Source: Ensifer sp. BR816 (GTDB lineage Bacteria > Pseudomonadota > Alphaproteobacteria > Rhizobiales > Rhizobiaceae). From it: a stretch of 64,000 nucleotides of DNA. The translations under genes and the position numbers were made by a program. Shown here piece by piece: positions 45,569 through 55,363 of this stretch. Under the pieces are notes generated by a model. The model had not been told where the DNA came from. It was given only the letters and a program-made list of their open reading frames with translations, and made no database searches. The stretch covers positions 1,765,830 to 1,829,829 of the forward strand of contig NZ_KB905370.1 in the NCBI RefSeq assembly GCF_000378985.1. Reading direction: 5' to 3'. Position 1 is the stretch's first letter. Each line of letters starts with the position of its first letter.

Positions 45569-47179
45569 ATGGAGCAATTCGGCAGCCGCAACCCCTCGAA
45601 CGGATTGGAAACGATCGGTTTTTCCGACCTCTCTGTCGTTCGCTACAACTTCGAGGCAGCGGAGCTTTATGAGGAAGCCCTTCGCCGCGGCGAGGCGCAG
45701 TTGACGGCGCATGGTGCGCTTTGCGCCCGCACCGGCCAGCACACCGGCCGCTCGCCCAAGGACAAGTATGTCGTGCGCGACGCCGCCACCGCCGATCAGA
45801 TCTGGTGGGACAACAACAGCGCCATCACCCCCGAAAACTTCGAGCTCCTCCGCCAGGATATGCTGGCGCATGCCAAGGGCATGTCGCTCTATGTCCAGGA
45901 CCTCGTTGGCGGTGCCGATGCCGAGAATGCTTTGCCGACGCGGGTCGTCACCGAATATGCCTGGCATTCGCTGTTCATCCGCAACCTCTTGATCCGTCCG
46001 CCGCGCGAGGCACTGGCGACCTTCCTGCCGAAGCTGACGATCATCGATCTGCCGAGCTTCAAGGCCAATCCGGAGCGCCATGGCTGCCGCAGCGAGACGA
46101 TCATCGCCTGCGACCTGACCAGGGGCCTCGTGCTGATCGGCGGCACGTCCTATGCCGGCGAAATGAAGAAATCGGTCTTCACGGTGCTCAACTACCTGCT
46201 GCCGAAGAAAACAGTGATGCCGATGCACTGCTCGGCGAATGTCGGCCCTGCCGGCGACACGGCCATCTTCTTCGGCCTGTCGGGCACCGGCAAGACGACG
46301 CTTTCGGCCGATCCGAAGCGCACGCTGATCGGCGACGACGAGCATGGCTGGGGCGACAAGGGCGTGTTCAACTTCGAAGGCGGCTGCTACGCCAAGGCGA
46401 TCCGCCTGTCGGAAGCGGCCGAGCCGGAGATTTACGCGACGACGCGGCGCTTCGGCACGGTGATGGAGAACGTCGTCCTCGATGAGCGCCGCGCACCCGA
46501 CTTCGACAACGGCTCGCTCACGGAAAACACCCGCATCGCCTATCCGCTCGATTTCATTCCGAATGCCAGCGAGACCGGCACGGCACCGCAGCCGCGCACC
46601 ATCATCATGCTGACGGCCGATGCCTTCGGCGTCCTGCCGCCGATCGCCAAGCTGACGCCGGAACAGGCGATGTACCATTTCCTGTCCGGCTACACGGCCA
46701 AGGTCGCCGGTACGGAAAAGGGCGTGACGGAACCGGAAGCGACGTTCTCGACCTGCTTCGGCGCTCCCTTCATGCCGCGCCATCCGTCCGAATACGGCAA
46801 TCTGCTCAAGGACCTGATCGCCAGGAACGGTGTCACCTGCTGGCTCGTCAACACCGGCTGGACCGGCGGTGCCTACGGCACCGGAAGCCGCATGCCGATC
46901 AAGGTCACCCGCGCGCTTCTCTCGGCGGCGCTCGACGGATCGCTCAACAATGCCTCCTTCCGCACCGATGCGAATTTCGGCTTTGCGGTGCCGGTCTCGG
47001 TCCCGGGCATTGACGACCGTATTCTCGACCCGCGCTCGACCTGGGCCGATGGTTCGGCCTACGACGCCCAGGCGCGCCGGCTGGTCGACATGTTCATCGC
47101 CAACTTCGCCAAGTTCGAAAGCCATGTCGACGGAAGCGTCCGCGGTGCCGCTCCCGGCGCCAAACTGGCGGCCGAGTAA
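45569..47179 (+). CDS. pckA: phosphoenolpyruvate carboxykinase (ATP)
   Basis: 536 residues from the ATG at 45569, preceded by GAAGGAAG; the frame is open from 45494 but [17 protein letters not shown] is the family N-terminus. Converts oxaloacetate and ATP to PEP in gluconeogenesis. The kinase P-loop is [25 protein letters not shown] provides metal-binding Asp, and [15 protein letters not shown] is the substrate-binding loop. [11 protein letters not shown] is also conserved. Needed for growth on C4-dicarboxylates, and regulated upstream. Confidence 0.97.
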   Translation: MEQFGSRNPSNGLETIGFSDLSVVRYNFEAAELYEEALRRGEAQLTAHGALCARTGQHTGRSPKDKYVVRDAATADQIWWDNNSAITPENFELLRQDMLAHAKGMSLYVQDLVGGADAENALPTRVVTEYAWHSLFIRNLLIRPPREALATFLPKLTIIDLPSFKANPERHGCRSETIIACDLTRGLVLIGGTSYAGEMKKSVFTVLNYLLPKKTVMPMHCSANVGPAGDTAIFFGLSGTGKTTLSADPKRTLIGDDEHGWGDKGVFNFEGGCYAKAIRLSEAAEPEIYATTRRFGTVMENVVLDERRAPDFDNGSLTENTRIAYPLDFIPNASETGTAPQPRTIIMLTADAFGVLPPIAKLTPEQAMYHFLSGYTAKVAGTEKGVTEPEATFSTCFGAPFMPRHPSEYGNLLKDLIARNGVTCWLVNTGWTGGAYGTGSRMPIKVTRALLSAALDGSLNNASFRTDANFGFAVPVSVPGIDDRILDPRSTWADGSAYDAQARRLVDMFIANFAKFESHVDGSVRGAAPGAKLAAE

Positions 47180-47193
47180 AGACTCCAAACCAT

Positions 47194-47207
47194 GATTCAC
47201 GTGAAAC
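47194..47207. other. parS-like motif 2
   Basis: GATTCACGTGAAAC differs from the parS core GTTTCACGTGAAAC at one position. It overlaps the left arm of the pckA terminator. Confidence 0.4.
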
Positions 47208-47230
47208 CCGGTCCTTGTGGCCGGGTTTTC
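47204..47230 (+). terminator. rho-independent terminator of pckA
   Basis: AAACCCGG at 47204-47211 and CCGGGTTT at 47221-47228 with a TCCTTGTGG loop, then TTCGCG. It lies 24 bases after the pckA stop. Confidence 0.75.
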
Positions 47231-47350
47231 GCGTCTTGTGCCCCGACCGTTCTCAAGCGCACGACTCTGTGCGATAGACCGGACACAATTCAAAGTGTGA
47301 CAGCGACCTTTACGCGTCTTGTCAGACGCGCGGCGCCGTAGGGGCGAAAC

Positions 47351-47785
47351 ATGGCCAGCGAACCGCTTTACATCAGTGAAAACATCGTCATCGCCGGCTG
47401 GGAGCTGACGGAGCAATTCGTGCTGGCCGGCGGTCCGGGCGGCCAGAACGTCAACAAGGTATCGACGGCCGTCCAGCTCTTCTTCAACATCCAGGCCTCG
47501 CCCGCGCTATCCGATCGCATCAAGGCCAATGCCCTGAAGCTTGCCGGCCGCCGGGCCTCGAAAGACGGCGTGCTGATGATCGAGGCCAATCGCTTTCGCA
47601 GCCAGGAACGCAACCGCGAGGATGCCCGCGAGCGGCTGAAGGAGCTGATTCTCAAAGCGGCCGAACCGCCGCCCAAGCCGCGCAAGAAGACCAAGCCGAC
47701 GCGGGGTTCGATCGAGCGGCGTCTCAAGGAGAAATCCGGCCGCGGCGAGATCAAGAAGCTGCGCGGCCGACCGGCCGGCGATTGA
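47351..47785 (+). CDS. arfB: alternative ribosome-rescue factor B (class I release factor-like)
   Basis: 144 residues with the peptidyl-hydrolase loop GGPGGQNVNKVSTAVQL near residue 28 and a lysine/arginine-rich C-terminal tail (KPRKKTKPTRGS...). The GGQ motif hydrolyses peptidyl-tRNA on stalled ribosomes, and the basic tail inserts in the empty mRNA channel. It lacks the codon-recognition domains of RF1/RF2. It ends just after the next frame's open region begins. Confidence 0.92.
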   Translation: MASEPLYISENIVIAGWELTEQFVLAGGPGGQNVNKVSTAVQLFFNIQASPALSDRIKANALKLAGRRASKDGVLMIEANRFRSQERNREDARERLKELILKAAEPPPKPRKKTKPTRGSIERRLKEKSGRGEIKKLRGRPAGD

Positions 47786-47871
47786 GCGGCTTGCTCGAAT
47801 CTGTGGTCGCTGCCTTGCCTTTTTACGGATACGCCCTTTCTTACCGGGATATGCTGCGAAGGGAGGCTAGG

Positions 47872-48339
47872 ATGGGTTTGTTCAGCTTCATCAAGAACGC
47901 CGGCAAGAAGCTCGGTATCGGCGACGACGATACCCCGCCGGATACGGCGACCGTCGAAAAGGAACTCGCATCGCACGATCTCGGCACCAAGGACGTCAAG
48001 GTCGAAGTCGTCGACGACAAGGTGGTGCTCAAGGGTGTCGTCAAGGACCAGTCGGTTTTCGAGAAGGCGGTGGTCGCTGTCGGCAATACGCTCGGCATAT
48101 CCGCGGTCGAAGCCTCCGAACTGCAGGTGGCCGCCGGCGGCGCCGCGCCGGCGCCGGCAAAGGCCCCGGTTCTCTATACGGTGAAAAAGGGCGACAACCT
48201 CTGGAAGATCGCCGAGGCACACTATGGCAAGGGCAAGGGCGCCAAGAACACGGTGATCTTCGAGGCGAACAAGCCGATGCTCACGCATCCGGACAAGATA
48301 TATCCCGGCCAGGTGCTGCGCATCCCGGAACTCGGCTGA
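47872..48339 (+). CDS. BON and LysM domain protein (Kbp/YgaU-like)
   Basis: 155 residues from the ATG at 47872, which follows GGGAGGCTAGG; the frame opens at 47782 but the upstream residues look non-coding. Residues about 30-85 form a BON domain (VEVVDDKVVLKGVVKDQSVFEKAV). Residues about 105-153 form a LysM domain (YTVKKGDNLWKIAEAHYGKG and IYPGQVLRIPEL), joined by an Ala/Pro-rich linker. This is the architecture of E. coli Kbp, a potassium-sensing protein. There is no signal peptide, so it is probably cytoplasmic. Confidence 0.9.
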   Translation: MGLFSFIKNAGKKLGIGDDDTPPDTATVEKELASHDLGTKDVKVEVVDDKVVLKGVVKDQSVFEKAVVAVGNTLGISAVEASELQVAAGGAAPAPAKAPVLYTVKKGDNLWKIAEAHYGKGKGAKNTVIFEANKPMLTHPDKIYPGQVLRIPELG

Positions 48340-48458
48340 GCGAAGCGTTTTTCGGGTCGCATTCGGCACGGGCCAAGGCTACATCTCGGTGGTCAGAGCA
48401 AATCCAGGAAAAGTGTGTAACGGTTTTCCGTCCGGAATTGCGTAATTTCAAAGAGTGG

Positions 48459-48495
48459 GATCATTTCACCGTTTCAATGAAACGATGAAATGATC
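48459..48495. repeat. palindrome upstream of alkB
   Basis: GATCATTTCA and TGAAATGATC outer arms and CGTTTC/GAAACG inner arms around AAT, with one mismatched pair: about 37 bp. The CATTTCACCGTTTC-type palindrome is a familiar rhizobial intergenic repeat by recollection. It may also terminate the preceding gene. Confidence 0.5.
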
Positions 48496-48570
48496 TAGGG
48501 CCTTTCTGCGGCAGCTGCTTCCGCCGCGGAAAGACGCCGGTGATTGCCATCGAACGACAGGGTGCCGGCC

Positions 48571-49182
48571 ATGCAGGTGCTGCCGAAAGGCGTGAGGCAT
48601 ATTCCCGGTTTTCTCGACCGGTCGCGCCAGGAGGAGCTTGTCGGCGCCATCCGCGACGTGGTCGCCGCGGCGCCGCTCTACGTCCCGGAAATGCCGAAGA
48701 CCGGCAAGCCGATGTCGGTGCGAATGACAAATTGCGGGGCCCTCGGTTGGGTCACCGATCGCGAGCGCGGCTATCGCTACCAGCCGGAGCATCCGATCAC
48801 CGGCAGGCCGTGGCCGCCGATCCCCGATGGTCTCATGGAGATCTGGCAGGTGGTTTCGGCGAGCGACAAGCGGCCCGAGGCCTGTCTCGTCAACTTCTAT
48901 TCCGCCGACGCCCGCATGGGGTTGCATCAGGACCGGGACGAGCGCGACCTCGAAACGGCCGTCGTATCGATCTCGCTCGGCGATACCTGCCTCTTCCGCG
49001 TCGGCGGACGGACGCGCGGCGGCCAGACCGTGTCGTTCAAGCTTGAAAGCGGCGACGTCGTGGTGCTCGGCGGCGAGGGGCGGCTTGCCTTTCACGGCGT
49101 CGACCGCATCTACCCGAACACGTCGACGCTTCTGAAGAACGGCGGCCGGCTCAATCTGACTTTGCGCCGGGTGAATCCGTAG
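48571..49182 (+). CDS. alkB: AlkB-type alkylated DNA repair dioxygenase
   Basis: 203 residues from the ATG at 48571 (MQVLPKGVRHIPGFLDR), with AGGGTG upstream; a TTG at 48544 would add 9. Iron(II)/2-oxoglutarate dioxygenase that oxidatively removes methyl groups from 1-methyladenine and 3-methylcytosine. Iron ligands are His119, Asp121 (GLHQDRDE) and His175 (LAFHGVDR). 2-oxoglutarate-binding Arg193 and Arg199 are in GGRLNLTLRRV. PWPPIPDGL and NFYSADARMGLHQD are AlkB signatures. Confidence 0.93.
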   Translation: MQVLPKGVRHIPGFLDRSRQEELVGAIRDVVAAAPLYVPEMPKTGKPMSVRMTNCGALGWVTDRERGYRYQPEHPITGRPWPPIPDGLMEIWQVVSASDKRPEACLVNFYSADARMGLHQDRDERDLETAVVSISLGDTCLFRVGGRTRGGQTVSFKLESGDVVVLGGEGRLAFHGVDRIYPNTSTLLKNGGRLNLTLRRVNP

Positions 49183-49195
49183 AGCTTTCGACAAG

Positions 49196-49350
49196 ACCCC
49201 TCCCCAACCCCTCCCCACAAGGGGGAGGGATTTAACCTGCCGCACCCTCGCAGCCTTCTCGTGGTCGTAGCGGCGGGCTTGATGAATGGCACTCCGGCGC
49301 AGCGGGCACCAAAAGTCCCTCCCCCTTGTGGGGAGGGGTTGGGGAGGGGT
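49196..49350. repeat. perfect 35-bp inverted repeat between alkB and coaA
   Basis: Arm 1 at 49196-49230 and arm 2 at 49316-49350 are exact reverse complements over 35 bp, separated by 85 bases. Each arm is also internally palindromic (CCTCCCC-ACAA-GGGGGAGG). The core resembles the arms at 59316-59518. It lies between the convergent ends of alkB and coaA. Confidence 0.8.
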
Positions 49351-49374
49351 GCTATTTCCACCCGTCGTGACTGT

Positions 49375-50370
49375 TTAGAGCTTCCTCAGCGCCACCGTCT
49401 GTGTCAGGTGATTGGGGCCCTTCTGCAGGATGAGGTCGGCGCGCGGCCGGGTCGGCTGGATGTTCTGATGCAGGTTCTTCAGGTTGATGTTATGCCAGAG
49501 GCCCTCGGCGATCGCCCGCGCGGCGTCCTCGCTGATCGTCGAATAGCGATGGAAGAAGGATTGCGGGTTCTGGAAGGCCGTCTCGCGCAGCCGCATGAAG
49601 CGGCTCACATACCAGTTGTGGATGAGGCTTTCCTCGGCGTCGATATAGATCGAGAAATCGAAGAAGTCCGAGACCATCGGGACGATCTTGCCGTCGGCCG
49701 GCAGGTCGCGTGACTGCAAGACGTTGATCCCCTCGAAGATCAGGATGTCCGGCCGGTCGATGACCTGGAACTGGTCGGGAATGACGTCATAGGTCAGGTG
49801 CGAATAGGTCGGTGCCTTGACATTCGGCCGGCCGGCCTTGATCGCCGAGAGGAAGCGCAGCAGCGCGCCGATGTCGTAGCTCTCCGGGAAGCCCTTGCGA
49901 TCCATCATGTTTTCCCGCTGCAGGATCGCATTGGGGTAGAGGAAGCCATCCGTCGTGATGAGATCGACCTTCGGGCTCGAGGGCCAGCGCGCCAAGAGTT
50001 CGGCGAGAATGCGGGCCGTCGTCGACTTGCCGACGGCGACGGATCCGGCGATGCCGATGACGTAAGGCGTCTTCGTCTCGTCCGACATGCTCAGGAAGCG
50101 CTTGCGCTGCTGGAAGAGGATCTGCGACGCTTCCACATGGGCGGACAGAAGCCGCGACAGCGACAGGTAGATGCGCCGAACCTCGCCGAGATCGACCGGG
50201 TCGTTGAGCGAGCGCAGCCGCTTCACTTCCTCGGCGGTCAGCGTCAGCGGCGTGTCGGCGCGAAAGCGCGACCACTCATCGGCGGAAAAGACGTGATAGG
50301 GGGAAAACTCGCCCCCCGTGAGATTGCCCGGAACGTCGCCCGGTTCGATGTCTTTCGCGGCGATGCTCAT
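49375..50370 (-). CDS. coaA: pantothenate kinase type I
   Basis: 331-residue P-loop kinase that makes 4-phosphopantothenate, the first step of coenzyme A synthesis. Walker A is [41 protein letters not shown] and FEGINVLQ are type I CoaA signatures, as is the [18 protein letters not shown]-terminus. It overlaps hisE by 4 bases and ends the his cluster. Confidence 0.96.
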   Translation of the reverse strand: MSIAAKDIEPGDVPGNLTGGEFSPYHVFSADEWSRFRADTPLTLTAEEVKRLRSLNDPVDLGEVRRIYLSLSRLLSAHVEASQILFQQRKRFLSMSDETKTPYVIGIAGSVAVGKSTTARILAELLARWPSSPKVDLITTDGFLYPNAILQRENMMDRKGFPESYDIGALLRFLSAIKAGRPNVKAPTYSHLTYDVIPDQFQVIDRPDILIFEGINVLQSRDLPADGKIVPMVSDFFDFSIYIDAEESLIHNWYVSRFMRLRETAFQNPQSFFHRYSTISEDAARAIAEGLWHNINLKNLHQNIQPTRPRADLILQKGPNHLTQTVALRKL

Positions 50371-50690
50371 GGATTCTGCCGGTTCGCCTTCTCCTGCAGG
50401 CCCGATTGGCTCGTTCGCCTGGCCAGTTCGCTCATCACATCCTGCAACGGGATGGCGGCGACATTCAATACGACCATAAGATGATAGAGGAGATCGGCGC
50501 TCTCATCGATCAGATTCTTGCGGTCGCCACTGACCGCCGCGATGACTGTTTCGACCGCCTCCTCGCCGAGTTTCTTCGCCGCCTTCGGCTGCCCGGCCGC
50601 AACCAGCTTGGCCGTCCAGGAGTCTTCCGGGGCCGCCTTGGCACGGGTTGCGACGATCTGTTCGAGGTCTGAGAGAGTGAACTCGGTCAT
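50367..50690 (-). CDS. hisE: phosphoribosyl-ATP pyrophosphatase
   Basis: 107 residues from the ATG at 50690 ([17 protein letters not shown]); the frame opens further upstream over hisF but the family start is here. An all-helical MazG-like enzyme that removes pyrophosphate in step two of histidine synthesis. The [14 protein letters not shown] and [13 protein letters not shown] helices carry the metal-binding acidic residues. Separate from HisI, as usual in alphaproteobacteria. Confidence 0.95.
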   Translation of the reverse strand: MTEFTLSDLEQIVATRAKAAPEDSWTAKLVAAGQPKAAKKLGEEAVETVIAAVSGDRKNLIDESADLLYHLMVVLNVAAIPLQDVMSELARRTSQSGLQEKANRQNP

Positions 50691-50703
50691 GGGATGAACT
50701 CCG

Positions 50704-51480
50704 TCAGTCGAGCCGCATGGCGATGCCGCGCTCCGCCATGTAGCGCTTCGCCTCGCCGATGTTGTAGGTGCCGAAGTGGAAGATGGAAGCCGCAAGCACT
50801 GCCGTCGCATGGCCGTCGCGGATGCCTTCCACCATGTGGTCGAGCGTTCCGACGCCGCCCGACGCGATGACCGGCGCCCGCACCGCGTCGGCGATGGCGC
50901 GCGTCAGCGCGATGTCGTAGCCGCTTTTGGTGCCGTCGCGGTCCATCGAGGTCAGCAGAATTTCGCCGGCCCCGAGGTCGACTACCTTCCGCGCGAACTC
51001 GATCGCGTCGATACCGGTCGGCTGGCGCCCGCCATGGGTGAAGATCTCCCAGCGATCTGTTTCGCCCGCGGCCGAGACCTTCTTCGCGTCGATGGCGACG
51101 ACGATGCACTGGTTGCCGAACTTGTCGGCCGCCTCGGCGACGAAGTCCGGGTTCTTCACGGCGGCCGTGTTGATCGACACCTTGTCGGCGCCGGCCAAGA
51201 GCAGCTTGCGGATATCGGACACCTGGCGCACGCCGCCGCCGACGGTCAGCGGCATGAAGCACTGTTCGGCGGTGCGGGCGACGACGTCGAAGATCGTCTC
51301 GCGATTGTCCGACGAGGCGGTGATGTCGAGGAAGCAGAGCTCGTCGGCGCCGGCGGCGTCATAGGCCTTTGCCGCCTCCACCGGATCGCCGGCATCGATG
51401 AGATCGACGAAATTGACGCCCTTGACGACGCGGCCGTCCTTGACGTCGAGGCAGGGGATTACGCGGGCCTTGAGGGTCAT
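50704..51480 (-). CDS. hisF: imidazole glycerol phosphate synthase, cyclase subunit
   Basis: 258-residue half-barrel duplication enzyme that with HisH forms imidazole glycerol phosphate and AICAR. Catalytic Asp in [14 protein letters not shown] and the second Asp in [22 protein letters not shown] and VIASGGVG are the phosphate-binding loops. Adjacent to hisA with a 4-base gap. Confidence 0.97.
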   Translation of the reverse strand: MTLKARVIPCLDVKDGRVVKGVNFVDLIDAGDPVEAAKAYDAAGADELCFLDITASSDNRETIFDVVARTAEQCFMPLTVGGGVRQVSDIRKLLLAGADKVSINTAAVKNPDFVAEAADKFGNQCIVVAIDAKKVSAAGETDRWEIFTHGGRQPTGIDAIEFARKVVDLGAGEILLTSMDRDGTKSGYDIALTRAIADAVRAPVIASGGVGTLDHMVEGIRDGHATAVLAASIFHFGTYNIGEAKRYMAERGIAMRLD

Positions 51481-51484
51481 CGGT

Positions 51485-52222
51485 TCATGCCTTTCGCGCG
51501 GCGCGGATCAAGCCCAGCGCTTCCTTCGGATCGATCCGCCCGTCATACAGTGCCCGGCCGGAGATCGCCCCTTCGAGCCTTGCGGCATCGGGTGCCGTTA
51601 GCCGGCGGATGTCGTCCATCGAGGCGAGGCCGCCGGAGGCGATGACCGGGATGGAAACTACGTTGGCGAGTTCCAGGGTCGACTCCCAGTTGATGCCGGT
51701 CAGGATTCCGTCGCGGTCGATGTCGGTATAGATGATCGCCGAAACGCCGGCGCCCTCGAATTTCTTCGCAAGCTCGATCACGCCGAGTTCGGAGGCTTCC
51801 GCCCAGCCCTCGACCGCCACCTTGCCGCCCTTGGCATCGATGCCGACCGCCACCCGGCCGGGGAACCTGCGGCAGGCCTCGATCACCAGCGCCGGATCGC
51901 GCACCGCGACGGTGCCGAGGATGACGCGCTTCAGCCCGCGCGAAAGCCAGCTCTCGATATGCCCGAGCGTGCGGATGCCGCCGCCGAGCTGCACCGGGTT
52001 CCTGGTCGCCTTGAGAATGGCGTCGACCGCTGCACCGTTCACCGTCTCGCCGGCAAAGGCGCCGTTCAGGTCGACGACATGCAGCCATTCGAAGCCCTGT
52101 TCCTCGAAGGCGCGGGCCTGGGCAGCCGGATCAGGATTGTAGACGGTCGCCTGGTCCATGTCGCCAAGCTTCAGCCGCACACACTGGCCGTCCTTGAGGT
52201 CGATCGCGGGAAAGAGAATCAT
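51485..52222 (-). CDS. hisA: ProFAR isomerase
   Basis: 245 residues from the ATG at 52222 ([17 protein letters not shown]); the frame is open to 52288 but the FPAIDLKDG strand sets the start. Isomerises ProFAR to PRFAR. Catalytic Asp in PAIDLKDG and Asp in [18 protein letters not shown] and VIASGGLA bind phosphate. It is paralogous to HisF, and the two are consecutive. Confidence 0.96.
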   Translation of the reverse strand: MILFPAIDLKDGQCVRLKLGDMDQATVYNPDPAAQARAFEEQGFEWLHVVDLNGAFAGETVNGAAVDAILKATRNPVQLGGGIRTLGHIESWLSRGLKRVILGTVAVRDPALVIEACRRFPGRVAVGIDAKGGKVAVEGWAEASELGVIELAKKFEGAGVSAIIYTDIDRDGILTGINWESTLELANVVSIPVIASGGLASMDDIRRLTAPDAARLEGAISGRALYDGRIDPKEALGLIRAARKA

Positions 52223-52250
52223 GTGTTCGTCCGATCGGGTCGCGGGAGCC

Positions 52251-52901
52251 TTACGGCTTCCAACTGAGGAAATTCGAGATGAGCGCAAGGCCGAGCGTCT
52301 GGCTCTTTTCCGGATGGAACTGCGCGCCGGCCTTGTTATTGCTTGCGACGAAGGCGGTCACGGGGCCGCCATACTCCGTCTCTGCGATGACGTGTTCCGG
52401 GTTCGCGGCGGCGAGGTGATAGGAATGCACGAAATAAGCGTGCAGACCCTTTTCTCCTGTCGAAATGCCTTCGAACAGCGCGTGCGGCCGGTTGAGCCTC
52501 AGCGTGTTCCAGCCGATCTGCGGGATCTTCAGCGACGCGTCCTCGGGTATCATCTCCACGACATCGCCCGGAATCCAGCCGAAGCCTCTTGTCACCGTCT
52601 TCTCCAGGCCACGCGAGGACATCAGCTGCATGCCGACGCAAATGCCGAGGAAAGGGCGTCCTTCCTTCTCGACGACTTGTGCGAGCGCCTCTTCCATGCC
52701 GGCGACGGCGGCGAGGCCGCGGCGGCAATCGGCATAGGCGCCGACACCCGGCAGCACGATCCGGTCGGCCGAGGCCACCCGTTCCGGCTTGTCGGTCAGG
52801 TCGATTTCGGCGGCGATGCCGGCTTCGCGCGCCGCCCGCTCGAAGGCTTTCGTGGCCGAGCGCAGGTTGCCCGAGCCGTAGTCAATGATGGCGACCCGCA
52901 T
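52251..52901 (-). CDS. hisH: imidazole glycerol phosphate synthase, glutamine amidotransferase subunit
   Basis: 216-residue class I glutamine amidotransferase that supplies ammonia to HisF. The nucleophile Cys88 is in [11 protein letters not shown], with His and Glu in [10 protein letters not shown] near residue 195. The N-terminus [13 protein letters not shown] and LPGVGAY oxyanion region are typical. Overlaps the DUF2628 gene start region by one base. Confidence 0.96.
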   Translation of the reverse strand: MRVAIIDYGSGNLRSATKAFERAAREAGIAAEIDLTDKPERVASADRIVLPGVGAYADCRRGLAAVAGMEEALAQVVEKEGRPFLGICVGMQLMSSRGLEKTVTRGFGWIPGDVVEMIPEDASLKIPQIGWNTLRLNRPHALFEGISTGEKGLHAYFVHSYHLAAANPEHVIAETEYGGPVTAFVASNNKAGAQFHPEKSQTLGLALISNFLSWKP

Positions 52902-53377
52902 CAGCGCTCTCCATAGGATTCAAAGAAGCCGAGTCCGGCGGCACTTTCCGGCCGAGTCGTCTTGGACCAATCAATCGACTGCAACGGCGTTGCGCTTTTG
53001 TGCTGATCCGTCGCTGTCGTGTCCGAGAAGTAGATCTCCTCAGCCGTCTCGATGTTGCGGGCCGGAATGATCGACCGCAGCGTCCAATCCCGCGCCGCAA
53101 GCGTCCGGGCGATGAAAAGTGGGCCTTCGAGCGATACGAGCAGACTGAGGGCGAGCTGCATGATCAGCGCGGCGATAAATCCGCCCGGCACGTTCGTCAG
53201 AAGGATTAACAGGATTTGCAAAACGGCAACGGCGATTCCGAGGAGCCAGGCGCGCTTGGCCATCAGCCAGAGCGCCGGGAAGAAGAAGGCGGTCCAGGAA
53301 AAGCCGTCGGCGATGAACCGCGCCCTTTCGTCGTCGGCGGCAGCGCCGGGCGGAGTCATGATCAGATAGGAGGCCAT
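52901..53377 (-). CDS. DUF2628 membrane protein
   Basis: 158 residues. Two to three hydrophobic segments lie in the N-terminal 95 residues ([21 protein letters not shown], then [22 protein letters not shown]). The cytoplasmic C-terminus is polar. The pattern matches DUF2628, which in alphaproteobacteria sits between hisB and hisH. Function unknown; its place in the his operon is conserved but does not prove a role in histidine synthesis. Confidence 0.8.
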   Translation of the reverse strand: MASYLIMTPPGAAADDERARFIADGFSWTAFFFPALWLMAKRAWLLGIAVAVLQILLILLTNVPGGFIAALIMQLALSLLVSLEGPLFIARTLAARDWTLRSIIPARNIETAEEIYFSDTTATDQHKSATPLQSIDWSKTTRPESAAGLGFFESYGER

Positions 53378-53401
53378 GGTCTTCAGCCAGTCTTGGCCGC
53401 C

Positions 53402-54010
53402 TCAGGCGAGCGTGCCCTTCGTCGAGGGGACGCGTCCAGCCTGGCGCGGGTCGATTTCAGTTGCCGTGCGCAGCACGCGGGCGACGGATTTGAAGCAGGT
53501 CTCGGCGATATGATGGTTGTTGGCGCCGTAGATGTTCTGAACATGCAGCGTGATGCCGGCATGCTGGGCGAGCGCCTGGAAGAATTCGCGCACCAGCTCG
53601 GTGTCGAAGGTGCCGATCTTCGGCGAGGTGAAGGTCACGTTCCAGACGAGAAACGGCCGGCCGGAAACGTCGACGGCGGCGCGCGTCATCGTCTCGTCCA
53701 TGGCGAGGTCGAGCGAGGCGTAGCGGGTGATGCCGCGGCGATCGCCGAGCGCCTTGGCGATCGCCTGGCCGATGGCAATGCCGGTGTCTTCGACGGTGTG
53801 GTGGTCGTCGACATGCAGATCGCCCTCCGTCTTGATCTCCATGTCGATCAGCGAATGGCGCGCCAGCTGGTCGAGCATGTGATCGAAGAAGCCGACGCCG
53901 GTCGCAATCTTCGAGACGCCCGTGCCGTCGATATTGACGGAAACGGATACGGCCGTTTCATTCGTCTTTCGCGAAACCTGGCCGCTACGGCTCAGCGTCA
54001 CGTCTGCCAT
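53402..54010 (-). CDS. hisB: imidazoleglycerol-phosphate dehydratase
   Basis: 202 residues from the ATG at 54010 ([19 protein letters not shown]), with the frame open further upstream. Manganese enzyme with two HHxxE-type motifs, [10 protein letters not shown] and [36 protein letters not shown] is the family N-terminal block. It is monofunctional, without the phosphatase domain of E. coli HisB. It heads the leftward his cluster. Confidence 0.96.
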   Translation of the reverse strand: MADVTLSRSGQVSRKTNETAVSVSVNIDGTGVSKIATGVGFFDHMLDQLARHSLIDMEIKTEGDLHVDDHHTVEDTGIAIGQAIAKALGDRRGITRYASLDLAMDETMTRAAVDVSGRPFLVWNVTFTSPKIGTFDTELVREFFQALAQHAGITLHVQNIYGANNHHIAETCFKSVARVLRTATEIDPRQAGRVPSTKGTLA

Positions 54011-54294
54011 CAGGCTCTCCTGTCTGCACTCGATAGATCGGAGCCGGCGGCAGCGCCTTCCGCCGCGCTGGTCCGTTCCAGAGCCGCTCCATATCAGGCG
54101 GGGCGCGAAATATCCAGAACTGCGACGGAGATTCGATCGGCGCCGGCAGCAGGTGCGATCCGCATCAAAAGGAGTGGCTGCCGGTGATTTCTCCTGCCCA
54201 TTTGCAATCGCGCAGAGCCGACTTACATAGGCCTCAAGCAACTAGGTTCTTCTTGAGCCGCAACGCCTCGCCTCCGGGGCTGACAGGTATTTTC

Positions 54295-54852
54295 ATGAGC
54301 GAACACAATCCCTACGGAACGATGCACGCCACCACCATCATCACGGTGCGCAAGGGCGGCAAGGTGGTGATGGCAGGCGATGGCCAGGTGAGCCTCGGCC
54401 AGACGGTGATGAAGGGCAATGCGCGCAAGGTCCGGCGCCTCTCGAAGGGCGACGTGATCGCCGGCTTTGCCGGCGCGACGGCGGACGCCTTCACGCTTTT
54501 GGAGCGGCTCGAGGCGAAGCTCGAGCAATATCCCGACCAGTTGATGCGGGCTGCCGTCGAACTCGCCAAGGATTGGCGCACCAATAAATATCTGCGCAAT
54601 CTCGAGGCGATGATGCTGGTCGCCGACCGATCCGTGACGCTGGCGATCACCGGCAATGGCGACGTGCTCGAGCCGGAGCACGGAACGATCGCCATCGGTT
54701 CCGGCGGGAACTTTGCCTATGCGGCGGCGCGCGCCCTGATGGACAGCGACAAGTCGGCCGAAGAGATCGCCCGGCGCGCCCTGCAGATCGCCGGCGATAT
54801 CTGTGTCTATACCAACCACAATGTCGTCATGGAGACGCTGGATGCCGACTGA
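54295..54852 (+). CDS. hslV: HslV protease subunit
   Basis: 185 residues from the ATG at 54295 ([18 protein letters not shown]); the frame is open from 54184. N-terminal-threonine peptidase of the HslUV proteasome-like complex. The N-terminal residues are presumably removed to expose Thr13 (HATTIITV). [22 protein letters not shown] and the FAGATADAF block are typical. It degrades misfolded proteins with HslU. An acetyltransferase gene lies between hslV and hslU. Confidence 0.96.
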   Translation: MSEHNPYGTMHATTIITVRKGGKVVMAGDGQVSLGQTVMKGNARKVRRLSKGDVIAGFAGATADAFTLLERLEAKLEQYPDQLMRAAVELAKDWRTNKYLRNLEAMMLVADRSVTLAITGNGDVLEPEHGTIAIGSGGNFAYAAARALMDSDKSAEEIARRALQIAGDICVYTNHNVVMETLDAD

Positions 54853-55363
54853 CCGGGCAGATGTCAGCTTCGAGCCGGTGGCCGATCGCCATCTGCCGAT
54901 GCTGCTTGCCTGGCTCTCGGAGCCGCATGTCCGGCAATGGTGGGGTGACCCGGATATCGAACTGGGGCTGATTCGCGACGGATGCCTCACCGGTGAGGTC
55001 GACGGTTTCATCTTTCATCTCCGCGGCGAACCGGCCGGCTACATACAGTCCTGGATTCCCTCGCAATATGACGAGGAACCCTGGGCGAAGGATCTGTCGT
55101 CCGACACGCCCGGTGTCGATATCTTCATCGGGCCGCCGGAAATGACCGGCAAGGGCGTCGCGGCCCTGGCGCTGAAGGCCTTTGCCGGAAGGCTGTTTGA
55201 ACGGGGTGCCGCCCGCATCGTGATCGATCCGGATGCCGGCAACCGTCGAGCGGTCAGAGCCTATGCGAAGGCCGGCTTCGTGCCCTTCGCCGAATGGATA
55301 GACGAGTCCGGTCGCACCCTCCTCATGGAGCTGACGCGAACCGAGTTTGAGAGGAATTCATGA
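54842..55363 (+). CDS. GNAT-family acetyltransferase between hslV and hslU
   Basis: 173 residues from the ATG at 54842, overlapping the hslV end by 11 bases; the stop overlaps hslU by 4 bases (55360-55363). It resembles aminoglycoside 6'-N-acetyltransferase/GNAT proteins: [16 protein letters not shown] and [11 protein letters not shown], then the acetyl-CoA-binding [21 protein letters not shown] (R/Q-x-x-G-x-G/A region) and [16 protein letters not shown]. The acceptor substrate is unknown. The tight coupling on both sides makes it a real gene of the operon. Confidence 0.88.
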   Translation: MPTDRADVSFEPVADRHLPMLLAWLSEPHVRQWWGDPDIELGLIRDGCLTGEVDGFIFHLRGEPAGYIQSWIPSQYDEEPWAKDLSSDTPGVDIFIGPPEMTGKGVAALALKAFAGRLFERGAARIVIDPDAGNRRAVRAYAKAGFVPFAEWIDESGRTLLMELTRTEFERNS

